Positions 1 through 5,503 of a stretch of 21,410 nucleotides of DNA are shown piece by piece (position 1 is the first letter of the stretch; every line of letters starts with the position of its first letter). The position numbers and the translations under genes are program-made. Below the pieces are notes generated by a model. It was not told the DNA's origin and did no database searches. It worked only from the letters and a program-made list of their open reading frames with translations. The stretch is taken from the IMG/VR virus record IMGVR_UViG_3300030012_003221, positions 1-21,410 of that record; one strand, 5' to 3'. The stretch comes from a virus.

Positions 1-341
1 ATAGGTGGACTGTGTCTGCTGATCCAGATATTGCTGAATTAACAGATGGTTTTGTGCCTGTGGTTTTTTTAGAAGATGCAGTTGATGAAGCACAACAGAT
101 AGCTGCAACAATCATTCATAACAGGGCACGTGGCAATCATGGGATAATACCTATGACTGATATTGTTCGTAAAATGAAAGATAAGCATAATTACACAGAT
201 GAAGAACTCATAAACATTCTAGGCATGGAACAAGAGGAAGTAGATAGGTTATATGATTACCGTCCTATGACTGAAAAAGGGAGTCAAGAGGAATTTTCTA
301 AGGGTTGGGTGCCTGATACAGGAAAAAGGGAATTTGATTAA
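1..341 (+). CDS. ParB-like domain protein, 5' truncated
   Basis: This is the C-terminal end of a gene whose start lies upstream of the window: the frame (codons from base 3) is open to the left edge, so the GTG at base 12 is probably internal. About 112 residues are visible. They contain an Ala-rich helix followed by HNRARGNHG and PMTDIV, then a helix-turn-helix-like stretch (YTDEEL..LGMEQEEVDRL) and an F..GWVPD ending. This pattern matches my recollection of the C-terminal part of phage proteins with a ParB/sulfiredoxin-like nuclease domain. Such proteins may bind or nick DNA, but the N-terminal ParB catalytic region is not visible here, so activity cannot be judged. The gene converges on the minus-strand accessory cluster, with a long inverted repeat between them. 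I am fairly confident of the family and not of the role. Confidence 0.6.
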   Translation, partial: RWTVSADPDIAELTDGFVPVVFLEDAVDEAQQIAATIIHNRARGNHGIIPMTDIVRKMKDKHNYTDEELINILGMEQEEVDRLYDYRPMTEKGSQEEFSKGWVPDTGKREFD

Positions 342-362
342 ATACTATTTATTTTGTTTAAA

Positions 363-430
363 ATACCTAAAAACCACCCTCTGAGGTGTCCTCTATTGAA
401 TTTTGTGTGGGTGGTTAATGGTTTAGGTAT
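363..430. terminator. Long inverted repeat, possible bidirectional terminator
   Basis: Bases 363-371 (ATACCTAAA) pair perfectly with 422-430, and 372-379 (AACCACCC) pair with 409-416. This gives a 17-bp stem interrupted on one side by a five-base bulge at 417-421. The loop holds a further small hairpin, GAGG-TGT-CCTC, at 383-393. The element sits between two convergent genes, where a two-way terminator is expected. T-tracts beside it are weak on both strands, so termination is inferred from position and fold. Confidence 0.45.
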
Positions 431-444
431 AGGTAAAATGGCTG

Positions 445-915
445 TTATCTCCAACTTTTAGATTCATAAGAACCAAAAGAATGGTTGTCTTCTGCATGAA
501 GTAATGCATCCCATAAGTAGTCTGTATCTAATTCATTTGCAATATACCCTTGCAGAATACAATCAAAGTATGACTTCATAGGTTCACCATATTCATTTCT
601 ATTCATGGTGTAGAACATAACATCAGCTGTGTTTCCAAAATCACGTGCTAATTGTCCAGTCATTTTGATAGTGAAATATTCTTTTCTGTAAAGTATTGGA
701 AACCCTTCAAAAATATCAAGTGCATGTTCACACTTATCTGTGATATCCCAAAGAACACCTTCCACACTTGCACCTTTGTAATACTCAATATCTGCAACAC
801 CTTTGAAAACTAATCTGTAATCTTGCAAAGTAAATTTCACAATCTTCTTAGCATTAGGGCATCTTCCCTTCATGTTTTCTAAATTAAGATTGGCACCGTA
901 AGCAAAGTAAAACAT
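445..915 (-). CDS. Gamma-glutamylcyclotransferase-like (AIG2/GGCT fold) protein
   Basis: The 156-residue protein opens directly with the GGCT/AIG2 signature: YGANL at residues 6-10, then M15 and RCP at 18-20. The family's usual catalytic glutamate fits E70 in DIFEGFP, followed by the usual Y..E. Enzymes of this fold convert gamma-glutamyl or epsilon-(gamma-glutamyl)-lysine amides to 5-oxoproline plus the free amine, in the cytoplasm. The length is normal for a complete single-domain member, with no signal peptide. It is the last gene of a three-gene minus-strand set, starting two bases after the 79-residue gene ends, with an AGGTGG-type ribosome site about seven bases ahead of its ATG. Pairing with an amidoligase suggests it removes or edits an amide-linked glutamyl group. 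The substrate is unknown. Confidence 0.85.
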   Translation of the reverse strand: MFYFAYGANLNLENMKGRCPNAKKIVKFTLQDYRLVFKGVADIEYYKGASVEGVLWDITDKCEHALDIFEGFPILYRKEYFTIKMTGQLARDFGNTADVMFYTMNRNEYGEPMKSYFDCILQGYIANELDTDYLWDALLHAEDNHSFGSYESKSWR

Positions 916-917
916 AA

Positions 918-1157
918 TTACACCACCTTCTGTTGAATCAAACCATGTAACTCTAGGTCATCAACAAATGAATCTGGTGAATCATTGGAAACGTTCCAAC
1001 CAAACTGTGTGTGTATTCTTTTGCATGTGGAAACCATCCACTGTTGGAAAGTATCACTGGGTGCAAGAGATAACTCATACAATGCAAATGCAATGTCCTG
1101 TTTTGTCTTACCACGTAGAATACCTCCACCTTTTACAACATACTCTAACTTGTGCAT
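918..1157 (-). CDS. Unknown 79-residue protein between amidoligase and cyclotransferase genes
   Basis: I do not recognise this protein. It is soluble-looking, with no membrane segment. It has a basic start (HKLEYVVKGGGILRGKTKQD), a central amphipathic helix region (IAFALYELSL...FQQWM) and an acidic C-terminal part (DSPDSFVDDLELHGL). The ATG overlaps the end of the amidoligase gene by 13 bases and is preceded by a strong AAGGAGA ribosome site five bases away, so it is very likely translated and coupled to the amidoligase. Its place between two enzymes of opposite chemistry suggests a partner, substrate or carrier peptide, but that is inference from position only. Confidence 0.65.
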   Translation of the reverse strand: MHKLEYVVKGGGILRGKTKQDIAFALYELSLAPSDTFQQWMVSTCKRIHTQFGWNVSNDSPDSFVDDLELHGLIQQKVV

Positions 1158-2050
1158 AACTGTCTCCTTCTTTTGATAAAGTATTTCCTAACATCATTGT
1201 CAACCAATGAATTCTTAACCTTTGATAAACCCTTCAACATGAGTGCAATTTTATCTGTGTAATCCAATCTGTTGTCATCTTCTTTCACTTTGATTGCTCT
1301 GTGTTGATCTGCCGCTTGACACATTGTCAAACAAAACTTTAACCAGTTCATAATCTTTTCTACATCGGTTGTACCACTGTGGTGTCTAAACTCTACAGTT
1401 CCATGTTTCCAAAAAGACTTAATGTTAAGTTTTGTATATCTAGTTCTTAACAAACTTGAAATTTGTCTAGCTGATCTACAATCATCAATTGCTTCAAATG
1501 ATTGTTTCAATCCAGTGATTCCAAGTATTGGAATACAATACTCATTGTTTCTTCCTCTTCTAGAATTTGGCATTACAGAATCAATTGCACTTTCAAACTT
1601 AATGTAACGCTTGAAAAGGTTTCTGAATTCTTTGATCTTCCAATCTGAAACACCAACATGAACATGTAACCCACATGATTTGTTAACTCTTGCACCAATT
1701 CTTTCAAGTGCTTTCAACATATGTTGTAACTGTTGAACACCGTTCTCACCTTGTAATACTGGTGATACAAGTTCCATTGCGTAACCAACACCATATGAAC
1801 TCAATGATTGATCTGGTTTCAATCTCCACTTTGTTGAATCACAATCACTGTAAGACGCACGACTCACTGATAAGGAGAATGGTGATACCAAATCCCCAGA
1901 TAAACCACTAGTTCCAAAGTCTTGTGCAAGTCGTTGAAAGAATTGATTCATTTCTGCTTCTGTTGTTGCGCAATCATTTGGTGCAATAAACTCAATCTCA
2001 ACACCAAAGGTTCTAAGATTGTTCCAGATTTCTTTTTCTTGATTTTCCAT
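1145..2050 (-). CDS. Putative amidoligase (glutamine-synthetase-like fold, Amidoligase_2 family)
   Basis: The 301-residue protein shows the motif series of the COOH-NH2 ligase branch of glutamine-synthetase-like enzymes: FGVEIEF at 15-21 (E18, E20), a DQSL at 80-83, MELVSP at 92-97, CGLHVHVG at 126-133 (H129, H131), RYTKLN at 204-209, and TVEFRHHSGT at 218-227. The acidic and His residues are the expected metal/ATP ligands, so the active site looks complete. Family members are predicted to join a carboxylate to an amine using ATP, making peptides or isopeptide tags. Length is typical of a full domain. The ATG has a GAGG ribosome site. The gene leads a minus-strand operon with the 79-residue gene and a cyclotransferase-like gene; a promoter candidate lies 30-60 bases upstream. 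Substrates cannot be read from the sequence. Confidence 0.85.
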   Translation of the reverse strand: MENQEKEIWNNLRTFGVEIEFIAPNDCATTEAEMNQFFQRLAQDFGTSGLSGDLVSPFSLSVSRASYSDCDSTKWRLKPDQSLSSYGVGYAMELVSPVLQGENGVQQLQHMLKALERIGARVNKSCGLHVHVGVSDWKIKEFRNLFKRYIKFESAIDSVMPNSRRGRNNEYCIPILGITGLKQSFEAIDDCRSARQISSLLRTRYTKLNIKSFWKHGTVEFRHHSGTTDVEKIMNWLKFCLTMCQAADQHRAIKVKEDDNRLDYTDKIALMLKGLSKVKNSLVDNDVRKYFIKRRRQLCTS

Positions 2051-2081
2051 TTTTACCTCGTTTCAAAATTCAATTACGTTT

Positions 2082-2113
2082 ATTATAACAACTAGGGTTA
2101 TCATTACAACCCT
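2082..2113 (-). promoter_or_regulatory. Promoter candidate with inverted repeat for the amidoligase cluster
   Basis: On the minus strand a perfect TATAAT (bases 2087-2082) lies 16 bases from TTGTAA (2109-2104), a 4/6 match to the -35 consensus. It points at the amidoligase gene starting at 2050. A 6-bp inverted repeat, AGGGTT (2094-2099) and AACCCT (2108-2113) with an 8-base spacer, overlaps the -35 box. It could be an operator, or a weak terminator of the upstream 351-residue gene. Confidence 0.45.
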
Positions 2114-2132
2114 TTGATGTAAATTAATTCAA

Positions 2133-3188
2133 TTAACTTTCATTTCCTATTTGATAATCTTTGCTGATCACACCGATGTCTTTTTGTCCTCTGAAATGTG
2201 CTTTTACAAAAGTATGTTTACCTGAGGGCAATCTTCTAAGATGTTTCCTTACACCATGAAACCTAGTACCACCTGAACGACCAGTGGATACACCCTTAGT
2301 TTGATTATCATATAAATTAACTTTCAAAACCTTATGTTCCCAAGTTGGTTTAAACATAAGAGTGCTTTTCTTATATTTTCTTGGTTCAATTATTGAAGGA
2401 CGTTTGCTAGGTTGTAAACCTTTTACGTTTTCAACAGTAGCTATGTTTGGAAACTGTGTAAGCATGTTGTATTCAAATAAAACATCATTACAAACCTGTA
2501 CAGTGTTCTTAAGACTTTCATTTGAGTAAACACCATTTTCATCACCACTTGTGTCTATACGATTAAAGAATGGTTGATCAGGAGATAACCAAAAATGATA
2601 ATTACCTTTTTCGTCCCATGTCATATCATAAAAAGCATGATCAAGATGTATAACGTCTTGACCCTGATCATATGAAAATAAAACACAAGTAAGAATTTGA
2701 TTACCTTCATCATCCATACCATCCAAAGAACCATCTGTTAATTTATTACTATCCATTACCCAAAGGTTTTGAATCAATCTTCTATTCTTAAAATATTTTG
2801 GTTCTGAATTTCTAGTACTCATCATTTTTAAATCACGTTCAACTTCCCATTGAATAAAAGTGTTTGGAAATGGAATGATCATTTTTACTTCTTCTGCAAC
2901 AGACAATCTTTCCTCATTAGTAAGACCATCTTTTTCAAAAGGAATAAATATTTTAGTAGCAGTAGATATCCCAACACTAACCATATCCCAAAATAATTTT
3001 ATATCTGCATATTCTTGTTGAACTAATTCAAAACCTTTTTCAGGTTTGTAAACATCTTTATAGTCAAGCATTCCAGTATTTAAATGTGGTAATGCACTAA
3101 ACTTATCTGCAAACTTATTGAAACCTTTTTTTGTACCATCAAAAAGATTCTTTGCATGTATCAATTTTTCAATTACATATTTATTCAT
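2133..3188 (-). CDS. Unknown 351-residue protein with C-terminal basic motif
   Basis: The ATG at 3188 is chosen over an in-frame one at 3251 because AGGAAAG sits seven bases upstream and the ATG overlaps the preceding stop as ATGA. The protein has no signal peptide or membrane segment. The first third is helical and charged. The middle is rich in aromatic and acidic residues, including FPNTFIQWEVE, D..NKLTDGSLDGMDDEG and WLSPDQPFF. The end is basic, with a VRKHLRRLPSGK segment, then HFRG and KDYQIG. The combination of arginines, histidines and an S-G-K turn near the C-terminus is one I associate with conserved phage hypothetical proteins, but I cannot name a family or a function. It ends an operon of three translationally coupled unknown genes. 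Confidence 0.7.
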   Translation of the reverse strand: MNKYVIEKLIHAKNLFDGTKKGFNKFADKFSALPHLNTGMLDYKDVYKPEKGFELVQQEYADIKLFWDMVSVGISTATKIFIPFEKDGLTNEERLSVAEEVKMIIPFPNTFIQWEVERDLKMMSTRNSEPKYFKNRRLIQNLWVMDSNKLTDGSLDGMDDEGNQILTCVLFSYDQGQDVIHLDHAFYDMTWDEKGNYHFWLSPDQPFFNRIDTSGDENGVYSNESLKNTVQVCNDVLFEYNMLTQFPNIATVENVKGLQPSKRPSIIEPRKYKKSTLMFKPTWEHKVLKVNLYDNQTKGVSTGRSGGTRFHGVRKHLRRLPSGKHTFVKAHFRGQKDIGVISKDYQIGNES

Positions 3189-3382
3189 GTGATCTTTCCT
3201 GTTTTGATATTTACCATACACAAAACACCATAGTGATTTTTGAGAACCCAAACACCAAGTGTTTCTATTTTCTGTGAAAGTTCTTCACATGGGTAAGAAT
3301 CTTCATTAAGACCACTCCCAATTTGATCTTCACAAAAACATGCCCAGTGATAAACTGCTTGTGTAAATGTATTAGCTTTCAT
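3185..3382 (-). CDS. Unknown 65-residue protein
   Basis: The start at 3382 is supported by an excellent AAGGAGG ribosome site four bases ahead; the in-frame ATG at 3442 would sit deep inside the neighbouring gene. The gene overlaps the end of the 75-residue gene by 11 bases and joins the 351-residue gene through ATGA, so the three are coupled. The protein begins KANTFTQAVYHWACFCEDQIG and contains four cysteines in all, two of them as CFC. It has no recognised domain. Confidence 0.6.
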   Translation of the reverse strand: MKANTFTQAVYHWACFCEDQIGSGLNEDSYPCEELSQKIETLGVWVLKNHYGVLCMVNIKTGKIT

Positions 3383-3599
3383 CAATCCTCCTTGTTCCAC
3401 ACGGAACATTGTTGTATTCAACGTCATACCATTGCCATACAAGTTCCCTGTATTTCAACCATATGTTTCCGAATAGTTTTTCCATACCCCTGTTAGCACC
3501 ATCATAACCAAACTCTTGAACGAATTCAGGATAGTTATGCTTGATACTAGATAGAGTAAGTGAACTTAGTATTTCACATTCTTGTTTTGATATATTCAT
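3372..3599 (-). CDS. Unknown 75-residue protein
   Basis: This is the first gene of the three-gene minus-strand set leading away from the terminase genes. The ATG has a GAGAGG ribosome site about five bases upstream. The protein looks helical, with an acidic start (NISKQECEIL), a central FGYDGANRGMEKLFGNIW and an aromatic patch (ELVWQWYDVEY). No family is recognised. A small helical protein leading an operon beside a palindromic promoter could be a regulator, but no helix-turn-helix is clear. Confidence 0.6.
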   Translation of the reverse strand: MNISKQECEILSSLTLSSIKHNYPEFVQEFGYDGANRGMEKLFGNIWLKYRELVWQWYDVEYNNVPCGTRRIDES

Positions 3600-3625
3600 T
3601 TATTACCTCTCTTTTCAATAATCAA

Positions 3626-3643
3626 TGTTTATAAGTATAAACA
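3626..3643. promoter_or_regulatory. Perfect 8-bp palindrome, operator candidate
   Basis: TGTTTATA (3626-3633), a two-base AG spacer and TATAAACA (3636-3643) form a perfect inverted repeat. It lies in the 136-base region between the divergent unknown operon and the terminase genes, and it covers the -10 box proposed for the minus-strand operon. That is where a repressor dimer would block transcription. No such repressor is identified in the window. Confidence 0.45.
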
Positions 3644-3662
3644 ATTAGATAACATTATGCAA
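3634..3662 (-). promoter_or_regulatory. Promoter candidate for the three-gene unknown operon
   Basis: On the minus strand TATACT (3639-3634), a 5/6 match to the -10 box, follows TTGCAT (3662-3657) with a 17-base spacer. The first gene starts 35 bases further on, at 3599. The -10 box is embedded in the palindrome at 3626-3643. For the rightward terminase genes I see only weaker boxes near 3669-3698. Confidence 0.4.
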
Positions 3663-3735
3663 ACCCATTTTGTATATTATTAAAACTTTGTGATAGACTA
3701 CGGAGAAAAAGAGAGAATTTTTGGATAATTTTTAA

Positions 3736-4296
3736 GTGGCTAAATCAAGAAAACTAACAAAGCAAATTGCAGAAAAGATACGAATTGAATACGTTCAAGG
3801 TATTGATCTAGGCACTACAGAAAAGAAATATCAAACCATTGAAGCACTTGCAGTAAAATTTAAAGTTGCTAAAAGTACTTTATATAAGTGGGCACAAAGA
3901 GAAGGTTGGAAGTCTCAACAGGAAAGATTCAATGAAGAATTCATGCAGAAAATTGATGCACAAAGACAAAAGGAGATGGTTAAAAATTCCAAGTCATTAG
4001 ATGATACTGCATTACAACTATCAAAAATACTTATGAACGAAATCGGATTACTGTTACAAGAAAACAATCAAAAGCGACAACAGGGATTAACACCAATGAC
4101 ACCAGTTATGATTTATCAACTAGGTAATGCAAGTTTACAGGCACAGAAACTTGGAAAGATAGCAACAGGAGAATCAACGGAAAATATAAAACTAAATGCA
4201 GAAGTTACAGACACCAATGCCTTCAGAGAAGCTATGGAACTGCTTGACGAGGTTGCAAGAGCAAAACGAAAAGCAGACGATTCGGCTATACACTGA
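3736..4296 (+). CDS. terS: Terminase small subunit
   Basis: The 186-residue protein has an N-terminal helix-turn-helix at about residues 34-58 (YQTIEALAVKFKVAKSTLYKW, then REGW), followed by long charged helices. This is the pattern of small terminases that bind the packaging site and hand DNA to the large subunit. The gene sits directly before the large terminase gene. The start is a GTG immediately after an in-frame TAA with a poor ribosome site; a GGAG lies over 30 bases upstream. No later start keeps the helix-turn-helix, so GTG is accepted. The C-terminal helix (AMELLDEVARAKRKADD) is encoded in the region overlapping the next gene. Confidence 0.8.
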   Translation: MAKSRKLTKQIAEKIRIEYVQGIDLGTTEKKYQTIEALAVKFKVAKSTLYKWAQREGWKSQQERFNEEFMQKIDAQRQKEMVKNSKSLDDTALQLSKILMNEIGLLLQENNQKRQQGLTPMTPVMIYQLGNASLQAQKLGKIATGESTENIKLNAEVTDTNAFREAMELLDEVARAKRKADDSAIH

Positions 4297-5503
4297 ATGG
4301 TTGAAAACAGCTAGATCAAAGCAACTATCTCCAGAAGAAGATTACTTTATCTGGTTGATACTTGCAGGTCGTGGTTGGGGTAAAACCAAAACAGGGGCAC
4401 AAGACATTGCTCTATATGCCTTGCGAAACCCAAATACTATAAGTGCTGTTGTTGCTCCCACCTTTGGTGATTTGCGAAGGGTTTGTTTCGGTGGACCATC
4501 AGGACTTTTATCAATCATACCTTCTGAATGCACAGACCCAAGTTTTGGCACGAATGGTTTTGCAAGTGCAAACATGGAAATAAGATTAGCTAATGGTTCT
4601 AAAATAGTTGGTTTTGCAGCAGTATCACCAGAAAGACTAAGAGGACCACAGTTCCATAGAGCATGGTGTGATGAACTTGCATCATGGCAATACCCAGAAG
4701 CATTTGATCAACTTATGTTTGGACTAAGACTTGGAGACAATCCTCAGTGCTTGATAACTACAACACCAAAACCGATAAAGATAATTAAAGATTTATTAGA
4801 TAGAGAAGACGTTCATGTTACACGTGGTAACACATTTGAGAATGCAGATAACTTGGCAGAAAGTGCTCTACAAATGATGAAGGAAAGATATGAAGGAACT
4901 TCTTTAGGAAGACAAGAATTGTATGCAGAAATTGTTGATGATGTTGAAGGTGCATTATGGACAAGCAATATGATAGAAGATCAAAGGTTAAATAAAGAAA
5001 CTGAAAGAGACTTGCAATCAATTATTGTTGCAGTAGACCCTGCAGTTACAAGTGGATCACAGTCAGATGAAACAGGAATTATTGTAGTTGGAAAAGATTA
5101 TAATAATCACTTCTACGTATTAGAAGACATTTCAGGAAGACATACAGCCGACAATTGGGGTAGAATAGTACTTAATGCTTACTATGAATGGGAAGCAGAT
5201 AGAATAATAGCTGAAGTTAACAATGGTGGAGATTTAGTTGAGAAGCTAATTAGGGATAAAGACCCTAATGCATCTTATAGATCAGTAAGAGCTACAAGAG
5301 GTAAAATGCTAAGAGCAGAACCGATAGCAGCACTTTACGAGCAGGGGCGAGTTCATCATATGGGTGTGTTTGGAGAATTAGAACAACAAATGTGTTCATA
5401 TGTAGGTCAGCTGAAACCAAGCCCAGATAGATTAGATGCTTTAGTTTGGGGATTAACAGAACTAAGCAAATCTTCTGGTAAAGCTAATTGGAGAATAAGC
5501 TAA
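4196..5503 (+). CDS. terL: Terminase large subunit (ATPase and nuclease)
   Basis: This is the packaging motor. The ATPase part has a Walker A, AGRGWGKT at residues 57-64, Walker B CDE at 158-160 (D159, E160), and a TTTP coupling motif near 188. The nuclease part, an RNase H-like fold, has D281 in AVDPAV, E340 in IIAEVNNGGD and D414 in PDRLDAL. All key residues are present. The start is uncertain: the ATG at 4196 lies 101 bases inside terS and has a weak ribosome site. TTG codons at 4244 and 4253 are alternatives. Conservation of the LYTEW..TARSKQL stretch before Walker A, as I recall from related terminases, argues against a start as late as 4301. The stop overlaps the portal ATG (TAATG). Confidence 0.95.
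   Translation: MQKLQTPMPSEKLWNCLTRLQEQNEKQTIRLYTEWLKTARSKQLSPEEDYFIWLILAGRGWGKTKTGAQDIALYALRNPNTISAVVAPTFGDLRRVCFGGPSGLLSIIPSECTDPSFGTNGFASANMEIRLANGSKIVGFAAVSPERLRGPQFHRAWCDELASWQYPEAFDQLMFGLRLGDNPQCLITTTPKPIKIIKDLLDREDVHVTRGNTFENADNLAESALQMMKERYEGTSLGRQELYAEIVDDVEGALWTSNMIEDQRLNKETERDLQSIIVAVDPAVTSGSQSDETGIIVVGKDYNNHFYVLEDISGRHTADNWGRIVLNAYYEWEADRIIAEVNNGGDLVEKLIRDKDPNASYRSVRATRGKMLRAEPIAALYEQGRVHHMGVFGELEQQMCSYVGQLKPSPDRLDALVWGLTELSKSSGKANWRIS

Noticed and set aside
3189-3251. Upstream ATG at 3251 for the 351-residue protein
   Set aside because: The ATG at 3188 has a good AGGAAAG site and an ATGA overlap with the preceding gene; the earlier ATG would lie inside that gene.
4196-4296. Programmed frameshift joining terS and terL
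   Set aside because: The relation would be +1, no slippery site or functional reason is visible, and a direct start can serve the large subunit.
5488-5502. TTG at 5488 as portal start
   Set aside because: The ATG at 5503 overlaps the terL stop as TAATG, the normal junction type in this genome.
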